A stretch of DNA of 64,000 bases from Lycorma delicatula (GCF_047948215.1 NC_134456.1:68040029-68104028), one strand, 5' to 3'; positions 1 to 10,131 are shown, counted from the stretch's first letter. Translations and numbers: made by a program. Notes: a model not told the origin generated them from the letters alone.

Positions 1-703
1 CTATGTCCAATTAATTTTGAATTGTATGTAATTATGATTTTTAATTAATTTAATGTTCAATTTGATTTTGGTTTAAGTTTTTAACCAATTGATTTTTGTT
101 TTGTTACATTTTACACGGCATAAAAATTATTATATATTTTGTTTAAGATTTTAAACATATTTTTTATAATTTCATATAATATATTTTATTACCAAATTTG
201 AATTATTTATTTATTTTTGTAATTTGATTTTAATCTGTTTAAAATATATTCCTATCTCTTAAGGAATAAATAAATATAATCTTATAATTAAACATTATAA
301 AAACAAATATTATATTTATAAATATTATCTTATATTCTCTTTCTACTTTTCTAAACTTTTAAGCTTGATTTAGAGAAAATCAATCTCTTGTAATATTTTA
401 AAACCAATTTGTTTTTGTTTCATAGGTAGGATTTACAAAATGAATGGTTCAGAAAAATGTAGAAGGATGTTTTAATTATGAATTTATAATACTCATGACC
501 CCCTTTTAAACATAAGATCATTCACCATACACTCACTCAGTAGACATAAATAGACTCATCACTTCAATAAAGTATGCCGCAATGGCGCCTTTAAGCACCG
601 TCCAGTGTATTTCCGCAGCCAAAATATGTGGCCAAGTTGGATGTTAGCTTTTAAACATTTTGTAATAATCTTCTTTTATAAATAAAAATTGATTCATTTT
701 TGC

Positions 704-772
<69 letters not shown>

Positions 773-1786
773 AAACTAGAATTCGAGAATATTTTTATTT
801 TGTATTAATTACGGGTATTTCTAATTTGTAATAAAATAATTATTTTCAATGGATTCCCAACAAAAATATGATATAGTCTGTGGCTAACAAAACGTTTAGG
901 CTGGATATGTCAATACAGTATTACTATGTTATCAGAAATAAGAATGGTACTAAATTATTACATTTAACAAAAATTATATGCTTCATTATAGAATTTTTTC
1001 ATGAATTGTAGTAATTTTCTGAAAAAATTCATAGCTTTAAAATGTTTGTGTGACTTATGTAATTATAAAACTTTTATTTGGTAATAATTATCCTACTGTT
1101 ACAACAACCTAGAATACAGAAATGTAATTAATAACAAATTAAATATTCTATCTGTAGAATCCCCAATTGTTATTTCTATTTGATATTTTAAGTACATGAA
1201 TATTAAAAAATTCTGTTTACAATTTCTTTACTTGAGTTAATTTTAGTATTTAAATTTTGTGTGTATTTATTAAGCTTAATATTTAGAAGCTGTGAAACTT
1301 ACTAAGTTGGCGCAGTAATTTTTGTAGATTGGAATTTGGTTTTATGAAATTCCACAGTAAATAAAATTGGGATACTTTCAATCCTACTATAGACTGGGTT
1401 ATAGAAGTACAGAAGAGCTTATACTACAAACTGAATTGGATTTCATGAAAATAACTATTTTTCGAATTTTTTTAAAAACAAAAAATAAATTTTACTTTAT
1501 ATAAGATCATCGATAAATATTTGAAAAATTATTCCACATCCCTAAAATTTATATTTTTATTTTATAATTTGAATTTGGTTGTTTATTTTTGCTGTCGTAT
1601 TACATTATTTTACTGAATTGTTGAATTATATTGTAGTGAATAAGGTTCAGTAATTATGAAACCAGAATGTACTATACTCGTATAACAATTAACATATTTT
1701 TTTATTTTACCGTTAAGACTCTGTTAAATCATTTTTAGTAGTTATCATTAATAGTTAACCTATTAATGCTGTAATTAAGTGCTGTT
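1..1786. other. AT-rich non-coding stretch
   Basis: I see no coding potential here. It contains a compound (TA)n(GA)n microsatellite at 707-771. A less AT-rich island at about 570-640 (around 'gccgcaatggcgcc') looks like a short unidentified repeat remnant. The last 100-150 bases before 1787 could belong to the 5' end of the Jockey-like element that follows, but no boundary is visible. Confidence 0.6.
707..771. repeat. Compound microsatellite (TA)n(GA)n
   Basis: About 20 TA units run directly into about 12 GA units. The abrupt switch of unit is typical of compound dinucleotide repeats. Confidence 0.95.
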
Positions 1787-2221
1787 ATGGATCAGCTGTC
1801 AGGTGTGCCAACGAATCAGGTGTCAAGTAAAAATAACGACACGCTGATCAATTTGAGTACGAGTGTTTAGACAAACAGAAAAAGAGGACCTTTGATATGT
1901 TTGTATAAGGATCCTAGAAAATCTTCGCGGCGCAAACTTATAAGAGACAACATTGTAGACAAGATCAGTGACATCATTTATAACTTGAGTGACACCTATG
2001 GAACTGGTGAGGATATCACGGACTGGCGGACGAATTCCTTCCCATGGCAGATTTTCCCAATTTTACGCAAACCAAAAGTATCATATTCTACAGCTATGAA
2101 TAAATTTCCTGTATCGAGTCAGATTGAGCACCTTGCAGTGCAGATGAGTAACAAACAAACCGAAAATACGAAGGATGTCAGACGCCCCGCCAATTATCCT
2201 TTACGGAATAACGGACATATA
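1787..2221 (+). pseudogene. Jockey-like ORF1, N-terminal part, with in-frame stop
   Basis: ATG at 1787 opens a frame starting MDQLSGVPTNQ. It runs into a TAG at 1868-1870 and then stays open in the same frame to 2221 (about 145 codons in all). This is the region upstream of the nucleic-acid-binding domains in Jockey ORF1, which is poorly conserved, so the assignment rests mainly on position: the PRE_C2HC domain follows about 100 bases later in another frame. The early stop and the later frame change mean no intact ORF1 protein can be made. Confidence that it belongs to the element is moderate. Confidence 0.55.
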
Positions 2222-2317
2222 TAAACTATATGATTTATTTAGGACGGTTGTAATGAAAGCTGAATATAATGTGCGTATAAATACCTTCCGATAATTTCAA
2301 AAGATGTAGACGTCTAT

Positions 2318-2900
2318 AAGAAAATGATTGACTTGGATCGAGGGACAGGGCTTAATATGGCACTCCTACACAAGGAAGGATGAAGGGGCGTTCCAAGTGG
2401 TACTCAAACACCTACGTTATTCAATCCCAATAGATGTTATAAGGGAGGACATTGAGAGCCATGGACACAAGGTCCGGAATGTTGTTAACGCCAAACATCG
2501 AGTGACGAAAGAGCCTCTGCCAACCTTCTTTGTCAACCTTGAACCGCAGGGTAACAACAGGGAAATGTTCGACACAAAGTATACTGTAAATATTAGTGTC
2601 CGCTTTGAAACACTACGGAGATCTTCAGGGATAGCGCAATGCACACGATGCATACAGAGAAGATTTACATGATGGGCACACAATCATGCGGCCATACAGA
2701 TGCGTAAAGTGTGCAAGTGGATATAGAACTGCGGATGGATAATACCACTACATTTGCGCTCTGCTATTCGGATCATCCTGCAAATTATAAGGGATGTAGG
2801 GCAAACAAGGAAATCTTGGAACGCAAGGAGAGGCAATGAATCACTTATTTGAGAAAAAAATATTCCTCCTTCAGTATCGCAAGCAGGAAAATTTGACAAA
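2318..2900 (+). pseudogene. Jockey-like ORF1: PRE_C2HC domain and zinc knuckles (gag-like)
   Basis: The open segment 2328-2672 carries the conserved PRE_C2HC block: an 'FQVVLKHL...SIPIDVIREDIESHGHKV' stretch, then 'HRVTKEPLP.FFVNLEP', then 'CTRC'. After a frame shift near 2670 the CCHC knuckle continues as 'CALCYSDHPANYKGCRANKE' (about 2755-2820). In intact Jockey elements this protein binds the element's RNA and forms the particle that is reverse transcribed. This copy is frame-broken before and after the domain. Family identification is confident; function is lost. Confidence 0.88.
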
Positions 2901-3090
2901 AGTAAAAGTGACTTTCCTTCTCTGAATCGGAGGTCACAATCGGGGTGAAAAGGTCATTCTTCTGATATTCCGCGATCGTATGCCGCGGTTACAGATAAAA
3001 ACGACTTTGGTGATTCTGGTGTCAAAGATAAAATAGATAATCTAGCCTACTGACGAAAGTTATCACAAAGATTTGTTAAAGGCGAGGTCT

Positions 3091-3315
3091 TTAAGAATTA
3101 CGACCTGGAACGTCAATGGCCTAGTAAGTTGAAGGGAGGAATTGGAGGGGATGATAGTTACGGAATTTTTAGACGTCGTACTTATTTCCGAAACGCACAT
3201 TACTCATCGTAACTATTTCTGTGTTAGAGGTAACAAGGTCTACACCATTAATCACCCGGATGGTAGAGCACTTGGTGATACTGCGGTTCTGGTTAAGAAT
3301 ATTTTTGTATTTTAA
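3091..3315 (+). pseudogene. Jockey-like apurinic-type endonuclease, N-terminal fragment
   Basis: Translation from 3091 begins LRITTWNVNGL, the usual start of the LINE endonuclease. It has an in-frame TGA after 13 residues and then reads through 'DVVLISETHIT' (with the catalytic Glu of the SETH motif) to 'INHPDGRALGDTAVLVKN', ending in TAA at about 3315. In a living element this domain nicks the target DNA to prime reverse transcription. The second half of the endonuclease (the GDFN and SDH motifs) is absent, because the element jumps directly to the RT tail. Confidence 0.85.
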
Positions 3316-3416
3316 GGCATCACCTGCTTCCACGACTGACGTGAAAAAATCATGCGTGAGAAAATAGAAAAAAATTTTAAATGTAGCTTAGTTGGTTAAA
3401 TTGGTTACTACGAAGG

Positions 3417-3789
3417 TTATCGTTAAATTACAAACTTATGTGTACAAGTCGTTTTTAAAGCCAACATGGACCTTTGAAATACAATTTTGCGGTACGGCAA
3501 ACAATAGCAATATCGATTCATCCAAAAGTTCCAGAAAAAAGTGCTGAGGAATATTTTGGAAGCGTTATGGCTTGCGAAGAACAAGGAGATCCACGATTAC
3601 CTAGGGATTCCATCTATTCATGAAGGAATTCACCGGCTAAATTCAAAGAATGTACTTAACCTTAACGCACACGAAAAGCATTTTGCTGTTAACCTTTTGA
3701 ATAATAGTGAAGATGTGATAAGACTGAAGAGGCTGCATGTATTGGATATAAAGGCAGTTGTGCATTCAATATCATCCTTTTGTTACTGA
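3417..3789 (+). pseudogene. Jockey-like reverse transcriptase, C-terminal tail only
   Basis: From about 3417 a frame reads 'KLQTYVYKSFLKPTWTFEIQF.GTA', then after a change of frame 'VLRNILEALWLAKNKEIHDYL', ending in 'RLKRLHVLDI' and a stop at 3787-3789. This matches the typical end of Jockey RT: 'LKP.W.YGIQLWG', 'N.PW..RN..IH.DL..P', 'RLKR..VLDL'. No YxDD catalytic motif or other palm motif is present between the endonuclease fragment and this tail, so roughly 1.5 kb or more was lost. Confidence 0.85.
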
Positions 3790-4342
3790 AATGTTGCTGA
3801 TACTATTTATGAGTTGTTTTAATTTAGTATTACGAAATTTTTGGTTTGATGTTTATGAATTGTTTAAATTTCGTAGTTTTAACTTTGTATCTTATATTTG
3901 ACCAGTGTTAATTTGTTATATGTCTTCTATTTTTTCTCATGTATGATTTGTGACATCTTTTTTATCCTCAATTACTTGTTCTTTTTGTTAACCATTTAAT
4001 TTTATTGTTCTCAATAACTTTTTTCTTTTACATAGAGGAAGTTGGTTTGCTTAGCATTTCTCCCGCCACCACCCCATTCCAGAACCGTATTTGGCATTTG
4101 GGGCCGTAGGACCGAAATGCAAAATTCGGTTCAGGAGAACACCACGTGTTCCGCGATGTCTTGTTCCCCGCAATCAAGATATTGGTTGGTGATGCTCCTA
4201 CCTGTCCGTTGTAAGTAATCACGAAAACACCGTGATCAGGCAGGAATTGGGTAAACTCGAATCTCGTGTCTTCATGGCTCCTCTCTGTCAAACTTTTGAT
4301 ATTCGTGATGAGCTCATATGTCCATCTACCCTTCGGTGTCGT

Positions 4343-4951
4343 TTACCACCTTTCGTTCCACTCTGTTTTCAGATTATATACTGCTGACCTCCTGTCTCTA
4401 CCGCTGAAAATGAGGATCCTCACCCTAGCTTGCAAATCCACCGGAGGAACCTCCACTATCACTGATGCCGCCTCTGTGCTTATGGTTCTGTATTCTATGA
4501 TTATCCGGAGTCTGCGTTTCAGCCTCATCTGAAAAAAAACGCAGACTGATGAAACGCAAAACATCTGATGAAAAAAAAACATCTGAAACGCAGACTGATG
4601 AGTCTGCGTTTCAGCCTCATCAGTCGACTCACATTTCAAGCTTCTCAAGCTTCTCCCTGCCAAATCTGGACTCCGTATAAAACCACTGTCGATAGTACAC
4701 TTGCCAGGAGTCTCCTCTTCATTCAAGTTTATCTGCACTTCCGGGGTTTTGCCACCAATCTTGAATGATATCATACGATGGTCGCTTAAGGTTTTCTCGT
4801 CCAGTGTCTCCCAACTCATCAGCTGCTGTACACTTCTGATACTGACAAAGGTCAAGTCGGAAACGGAGACACCTCGACCACCTCTCTTGACTATCATATA
4901 TCTGCGGTTTACGCAGAGGAGGTAGACAGAGTCCATTGCATTTTCTATCAA
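4343..4951 (-). pseudogene. R1-like endonuclease/C-terminal fusion ORF
   Basis: This is an open frame of 202 codons. The first ~75 residues are the end of an R1-type AP endonuclease (the 'TLSDHRMISF' motif holds the catalytic Asp-His). About 35 residues of low-complexity filler come from the palindromic repeat at 4508-4621. The last ~60 residues are the R1 C-terminal region that normally lies after the RT ('YRTISTEA', 'EVPPVDL'). The openness of the frame across the junction is probably fortuitous. No function is expected, because both domains are incomplete. Confidence 0.8.
4508..4621. repeat. Scrambled direct/inverted filler repeat at the R1 deletion junction
   Basis: A 22-bp sequence 'gagtctgcgtttcagcctcatc' occurs at 4508-4529 and again at 4600-4621. 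The interval is made of inverted and partial copies of it ('cgcagactgatg', 'ctgaaacgcagac') joined by A8-9 runs. It lies exactly where the endonuclease part of the R1-like element meets its C-terminal part. Confidence 0.9.
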
Positions 4952-5325
4952 ACCACTCCTCTGATCACATTGTTCTCAATACCTATATTAAGTAATGTTA
5001 CCAATTATTATTTTTTTGTTCTAATCAGTTAATTGTCGAATCGTTTGTACTTTGTTAAGCTTAGTTATGTTTTTATTAGTTATCCTTTTTATTGTACTCT
5101 AGTTTGTTAAAACCTTTACATTATTTTGAGAGGTATCACTGGATGCCTCCCTTTCACGTCATTATTACTCTGTACATTCACTTATAAGTTCATTGTTCAG
5201 GAAACTAATTGTAAATAAAGCAACACTAGAGGGAGAGCTTTTTAGCATGTGAGAGCTCCGCATTGCCGTCAGAGCCGTCCTGCCGGCGGCTGGTAGAGCT
5301 TTTCCCTCCCCCTACGGGAAACAAA

Positions 5326-5632
5326 AAATAAAAATATAGCAATACACACAACATATATATATATATATATATATAAAACAGTTTATCTGTTACAAAATAT
5401 TAGGATTTGAAAATAAAAAATCACAATTGGATAATACATCCTTGGAAAGATAAAAACTTAAATCTCTACTGTTTTAAAATAGGCAAGAAAATTTTTCCAA
5501 ATATTACAGCTAAATTATTTTAAATAAAATACTTTATATTATAAAAATTTTAAATGTAATTTAGTAGTTTTTATATCGACTATTATATTGTAACGTAAAA
5601 TAAAATCTGAAATGTTATTTTGCTAATAACAT
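5326..5632. other. AT-rich stretch with (TA)n
   Basis: A (TA)n run lies at about 5356-5383. No coding signal is seen between the Jockey-like element and the R4/Dong-like element. Confidence 0.5.
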
Positions 5633-6200
5633 GTAAACAAAAAATATAATAATAATTTTATTATTATTATTCCACATTTTCACAACCTTTTGCCGGTGAC
5701 ATTCTCTAAACTTGGAGTAATTTTTGCCAACGAGATTAGGCTTGCTATTGTTGATTAGTGCCTTTCTGGCAACATGGCAGGTGTCAATTATTACGCTCCT
5801 TTGCATTAGCGCATGGGTCTTCCATTGGATCTTCAGTTTGTCAAGACTGTTGTGCAAAGTAGATGGTATTATTCCCTCCGCAGATATAATTAATGGGATT
5901 ATATAGACCTCTTTTCAATTCTACATTTCCTTAATCTATATATTTCTGCAGGTTCTAATTGTGTTTAATGTTTAGGTTGTTACTTGATGGAATGGCTACG
6001 TCTATTAGGTAAGTTACATTTTCCATTTTGTCAACCACTACTATATCTTGCTTATTAATTTGATGGGTTTTGCTGTTACAGTGCTTTGGTTCCAGAGAAT
6101 ATTTGCATTGTTGTTCTCCAAAAAGGAGGCTGATTTGTAAGTGTAGTAGGGCTTCTTTTGAAACTGTAACTTGTTGCTGTTTCAAAGTTTTAGTGTACAA
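5615..6200 (-). pseudogene. R4/Dong-like ORF, C-terminal (restriction-like endonuclease) end
   Basis: Two frames, 6200-5955 and 5857-5615, carry the very end of the single ORF. 'QDIVVVDKMENVTYLIDVAIPSSNN' matches the PD-(D/E)xK-type endonuclease segment (VVDK...AYIIDVAIP). 'NSLDKLKIQWKTHALMQRSVIIDTCHVARKAL' matches the final conserved block (L..L.....I..MQK..IL.TC.IVRKFL). The segment between them is frame-shifted. In active relatives this endonuclease cuts the target site. Here the ORF is broken. Confidence 0.78.
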
Positions 6201-6682
6201 TTTTCGCCACGTTGTTGTGCCTCCTGGTGTACTCCGTCGGAGCTAGAATCGGACAGCCAGTGATTATATGTTCTATAGTTTCATTGTATAGCACACATAG
6301 GCTACATTTATTTTGTTGTTAATATTTTCTTTAAGAATTTATTTCCCAAAACTTCTTGTCGCTACTACTTGATCCTGTTCCCTCCGTCTCGGAATTTAAC
6401 TTTCCTTGCACAATCTAAATATTTGAAGCTGTTTTTTCGACTCCTTCTTGGTCTATGTGGAGCTCTTTCCTTCCCCAATCTAGAAGAATTTTATCTGCGT
6501 TGCTCTCTTTCTTGTGTTCTACGTTGTTGCTCCTGTTGGCTTGGTTTAATAGCGTATAGTTTTGGTCTACCGCTATGATGGCTTGATAGAAGGGGTGTTG
6601 CTTGTTTTTGAAGTAATCCTGTAAGTTTTCGTTCTGCCCGTACTAGAATCTTAATATCGAGTATTTCTCTTCCACCTTCCTT

Positions 6683-6934
6683 TTACGGGAGTGTGAATAT
6701 TTCTTTTGACGAGTAGACGAGGTGGGACTTTTCTTGGTAGAATATGTTTCTAGTGGATTTGTTCAACTCGTCAAACTCTGTTTCAATGTACTTTATTATA
6801 CCTAATGCATATGATATTGCATATGTATTCACTGCCTTTACTTTATTTATTTCATTACTTTCCGATCTTAAAATTAATTTTAACCTCTTTTGGTACGTTT
6901 TATTAAGTTTTTCTTTAATGGATTTGTGCTCCAA
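6683..6934 (-). pseudogene. R4/Dong-like reverse transcriptase, C-terminal fragment
   Basis: This 83-codon minus-strand frame holds the pattern Y.KRLKLIL.SE.N..NK..A.NTYAISYA.GIIKYIETE.DELN..TR, the segment just after the RT catalytic core in the R4/Dong/R2 group. Sequence on both sides is frame-shifted relatives of the same protein. The catalytic YxDD region upstream (about 7000-8200) is too decayed for me to point to a definite motif. Confidence 0.75.
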
Positions 6935-7677
6935 TTTTATTTTATGATCGCATCCTAGGTACTTTTATAGGAGGATCTGTACAAGGACCTAGGATCCTAA
7001 GAAGAGGTTCTTTCATTGCTTCTATTCTACCTTGGGTCTGCAGGTCGTAATATTGCGCCTTGTAAAACTTTCCTTCACAGTGGCGTTTATCTTGCATTTA
7101 CTTATAACTAGCTCCATTTTAATATCTTCGCTGAACATTTCGACTAGTTTGAGCAGTTACTACAGGTGATGTTCAGTCCCTCCATAAATCTTTAATTCAT
7201 CCATATAGAATTGGTGTGCCAGTTTGAAATCTCAAACTGCTCGCGATTTTATAACCGAACTTTGACTCCTTTCGCAAGCTTTAGAGCGGATTAACATCCA
7301 TACAGTACCACAGAGGGCTTAGGTCGTCCCCTTGAAATACTCCTTTATTTATATTTATGGGTTCTGTTTGTATTTTTCTTGTTGCACTGTTTGCTAGTAA
7401 CTTGCTCCACGCACTCATTGCATACCTCAAGAACCTAATCGTTTTTTAACAACTTATATAGGTTAGATAGGTTTTAACAACTTAGATAGGTTTCTATTAT
7501 CGTCAGCCATAAGTGCGGCACACTATCCAATGCCTTTTTATAGTCTATATAGGCTGTCCATAGGCTTTTATTGGGCTTGTTGCTTGGTTACCGTATCTAT
7601 GATTATTTGCTCTTTGCTCCCTCTTGCGGCTTTTTCACATCCCTTGTGCTCCAAGTGGAGGATTTTATTGATCCTCA

Positions 7678-7819
7678 GGTGCTTGTATATATTTCCACGG
7701 TTCGGATCTCGGTCGGGTGTGGCATCTTTCACACGCTAAAAAAAATTCATTCATCTCATCTTCGAAGCAATACTAAGGTGGTCCTGGAGGTTAAAAAGAA
7801 TAAAACGGTGCTTGTATAT
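7678..7819 (+). mobile_element. 5'-truncated tRNA-derived SINE (family 2) with 13-bp TSD, inside the Dong-like LINE
   Basis: The body (7691-7806) starts near the B-box-like 'ttcggatctc' and ends in the family tail 'gaagcaatac..aggtggtcctggaggttaaa' plus A-rich sequence. It is flanked by perfect 13-bp duplications 'ggtgcttgtatat' at 7678-7690 and 7807-7819. The same tail is found in the longer copy at 30261-30424. The insertion is younger than the LINE it interrupts. Confidence 0.85.
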
Positions 7820-8508
7820 TTTGTTGTTAGTAATTGCTGTCAATAATTTATATGTTGTCTGAAAACCTGTTATGGGTTTATACTGAGCTGGATCAACTAC
7901 CTGTTATTATTTTTAAACAAAAGGAATGTTAACCTCTCTGATAACCACTTAGTTGTTTTCTCTGGATGTTCAATTATACTATTATATGCCTGCTAGTATT
8001 GAATCTACCACATGAATGTTTTTTAGCAAAAGTTATGCACTTCATCCTATCCTGGTGATTTCCAATATTTTAATATGCTTAACTGCTTCCCTCACATCGT
8101 TGAGTATGATCTTATTGCAATTCATTGCTTCGGTGTTTCTCCATTTTTCATCTTCTGCTTTTAATCAGGCGGAATTTTTGTAATGCTTTGAGTTACTCGA
8201 CTAGATTTTCTTCCAAATTCTTCCACTTGTTCTTGAGTTGGTAGTTAGAGTTGTTGTTTTTCTTCTCTGACAATTTTCGGTAAAATAATCTCTCATTTAT
8301 TCAAAGTTTTTGTTCTCTTTTCTTCTGTTTAACTTCTTATATCGTTTCAATCGTGTTGTGAGGTCGGCTAGTTGTACCTTTTTCATTTCTAATGCATTTT
8401 TAACTTCGTACGTACTAATAAATTTTTTCATCTCTGGTTTTATCCTTAATCTGATTTGTCCTTGCCTGTACGTTTCTAATTTTCCGATTTCTTTTCGTTT
8501 CTCTTCTA

Positions 8509-9264
8509 TTATATTTTCAAATCTTTGCTGCCAAGGTAGGTTGACAACTTCGGTTTTGTTAATATTTTTTGCGAGTTGCTTCTTATAACAGCAACCGCTC
8601 TGCAGTAGATTAAGTTGTTTATTTCTTCTAAACCTATTCTATTAGATTCTGCCGTTTTTATTATTTCTTTTATTTTATGTTTGATTTCTTTATTTACCAT
8701 GTAAGGTTACTATGAGGTATTTTTTCGATGTAGTAAACTAGGTAATCTTGGTCGTTGAGGAAGTGCTAGATCACTGCATTCCCTTAGGGCTCTTTGGAAT
8801 TCTTCTCTTACTTCTTCCACTGAGTCATTTTGATTTATATTTCTAAGTATACTTTGTGGGGACTCCTGACTTGCGTTTATGTTGCGACCACTTTACCTTC
8901 TCATTATCGCTGGTGTTGTTGTTGACAATATTTGGTGTTGGTCTTTCTGGTTCTTATGCTATATACTTTCTCACATCTTTGGTTCATTATTTCTCTGACT
9001 TCATTCTTTATTTTCTCTTGCGTGCAGGTTTGGATCCGGTTGTTTTTCTCAAAGACCCGCTTTTGGTCTGCATTCCGTCAGGTTTGAGTATTGTGGGAAT
9101 TTATCTACGAACTGCTGGTATAATGGTATCCTGTACACTGTCATGTCATTTTCCAATCTAGCTATTGTATAGTAGTAGCGTGTGATGTGCTCGATCATTT
9201 CATCTGTCCATTTTAAGCGCTGTTTCGGTTTTCCCGCAGCAGTGATTCCAGGCATTGTCTGCAA
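8509..9264 (-). pseudogene. R4/Dong-like ORF, N-terminal blocks
   Basis: 9264-9049 carries 'KQRLKWTDEMIEHITRYYYTIARLENDMTVYRIPLYQQF', the conserved segment that precedes the RT in this group (RTRKRWT..MN..I...YY..T..E). 8700-8509 carries 'IGLEEINNLIYCRAVAVI', the next block (LN.LLYA.A.VVTE). Between them is a ~350-base frame-broken stretch. A further open minus-strand stretch at 9700-9464 ('MRGFLSPIGRVGRKENAR...') is in the position of the element's 5' start but has no recognisable domain. Confidence 0.7.
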
Positions 9265-9703
9265 AGCACTAACAGTGGAATAGGCATGACGATTTTTGGC
9301 GCCGTTTTCTTCAAGTGGTGAACTAGTAATCGCTCTGATGTCGCTTGACGCTAATGATTCTATTAGAAGCTACGAGTGGCTGTCGCACACAGGATGAACG
9401 GGAACCAGCCCGTGCACATCCTAGTTCATCCATATTATCCGAGGCTTTATTATTGTTCTCTATTTATATGGGTTTACTATGCGTTTTATACCTACTGCCA
9501 GGTAGAATGATACCAGCCGATCCTGACATGGTTTGCAGACGCTGAACAGACAGCCGCTCACTCTGAGACAGACGCTGCCTAGATTTTTTTCCTGTTTTGG
9601 TCCCCGGTGGCATTTCATTCCCCCTCCCCACTACTCGGCATATCTGCCGAGCGTTCTCCTTTCTGCCAACGCGCCCGATGGGGGACAGGAAACCCCTCAC
9701 AGG

Positions 9704-9736
9704 TTATTATTATTATTATTATTATTGTTATTATTA
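9704..9736. repeat. (TTA)n microsatellite at the 5' end of the Dong-like element
   Basis: About eleven TTA/TTG units abut the 5' (right) end of the minus-strand R4/Dong-like element. This fits the TAA-repeat target preference known for Dong. Confidence 0.85.
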
Positions 9737-9744
9737 TAGTGAGG

Positions 9745-10131
9745 ATTGTACGGTCATTTGGAACAGGGATCGTGGTTTCACTAATGATTTGATTGAAAGC
9801 GTACAGAAGAAATTGCTTTGGGCGTTGGGATGGAGGTTTTTATGGTCAATTTGATACCACTTCCATCACTACTCAATGCAGAGATTTGAACTTAGAGAAA
9901 TTAGATCATCGGCGGAGGACTGTTTTCGTTTTGAAGTTTGCTGCAGACTTCCTCCACGGTACTTTGCTAAAATGTCAGGAATTACAACTACGGTACCAGA
10001 TCGAAACTTCAGGAGCTTTAGGCCCTACTTCGTTAGAAGAGTTTGTGAGTGTTCTCCAATATAAAGATGCTTTGGTCTGGCAAATAGGTTCGCTGATCCG
10101 TTGGATTTTATTGCTCGTTCATCTATTCTGA
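9745..10131 (+). pseudogene. RT C-terminal fragment of a CR1/Jockey-group LINE
   Basis: One frame reads 'VIWNRDRGFTNDLIESVQKKLLWALGWRFLWSI' (to about 9854). A second reads 'TTQCRDLNLEKLDHRRRTVFVLKFAADFLHGTLL' (from about 9870), with the tail continuing as 'ALGPTSLEEF' and 'FADPLDFIARSSILKY' in other frames. This is the usual end of many insect LINE ORF2s: 'W.P....D...IE.VQ..FLR.LGYR...Y....CR.L.L..L..RR....L.FLYKLL.G....LL'. No RT core is present. It is a dead 3' fragment of about 390 bp. Confidence 0.7.

Larger units (their letters stand above)
4017..4968 (-). mobile_element. R1-like LINE, internally deleted, nested in the Jockey 3' region
   Basis: The minus strand reads from 4968 leftwards. 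First comes endonuclease C-terminal sequence ('VSDLTFVSIRSVQQLMSWETLDEKTLSDHRMISFKI', with the SDH catalytic motif, about 4900-4740). A scrambled repeat junction follows (4508-4621). Then comes the R1-type C-terminal region ('RLRIIIEYRTISTEAASVIVEVPPVDL...LKTEWNERW', then 'DTRFEFTQFLPDHGVF' in another frame). The RT domain is missing. A perfect 13-bp duplication 'attgttctcaata' flanks the insert (4004-4016 and 4969-4981), and the left end is T-rich, as expected for a minus-strand poly(A) tail. The copy is 5'-truncated inside the endonuclease. Confidence 0.88.
1787..5325 (+). mobile_element. Jockey-clade non-LTR retrotransposon, internally deleted, host of a nested R1-like LINE
   Basis: The parts lie in the order of a Jockey-type LINE: ORF1 N-terminus (1787-2221), ORF1 PRE_C2HC and zinc-knuckle region (about 2318-2900), AP endonuclease start (3091-3315), and the reverse transcriptase C-terminal tail (about 3417-3789), then a 3' region. 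The whole catalytic RT palm and most of the endonuclease are missing. Frames are broken several times, so the copy is dead. The 3' region is split by an R1-like insertion (4017-4968) between two copies of 'attgttctcaata'. It appears to end in a GC-richer tail ending 'ctacgggaaac' near 5325, followed by A-rich sequence. Both outer ends are approximate, since I could not see a target duplication for this element. Confidence 0.8.
5633..9738 (-). mobile_element. R4/Dong-like non-LTR retrotransposon, heavily decayed
   Basis: Read on the minus strand, short frames line up as one element. Near the 5' side at about 9264-9050 is 'RLKWTDEMIEHITRYYYTIARLENDMT.Y', a conserved N-terminal block. At about 8700-8510 is 'INNLIYCRAVAV', the block before the RT. 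At about 6930-6690 is 'KLILRSESNEINKVKAVNTYAISYALGIIKYIETEFDELN', the RT C-terminal region. At about 6200-5955 is 'DIVVVDKMENVTYLIDVAIPS', and at about 5857-5720 'IDTCHVARKALIN', which form the C-terminal endonuclease end. These are hallmarks of the R4/Dong/R2-type group with a restriction-like endonuclease. (TAA)n-type tracts lie at both ends (5648-5671 and 9704-9736), as Dong targets TAA repeats. Frames are broken throughout, and a SINE is inserted at 7691-7806. Confidence 0.75.

Noticed and set aside
8310..8588. 92-codon plus-strand frame rich in Phe/Leu, membrane-protein-like
   Set aside because: It is the antisense of the minus-strand R4/Dong-like LINE coding region. AT-rich antisense frames give Phe/Leu runs.
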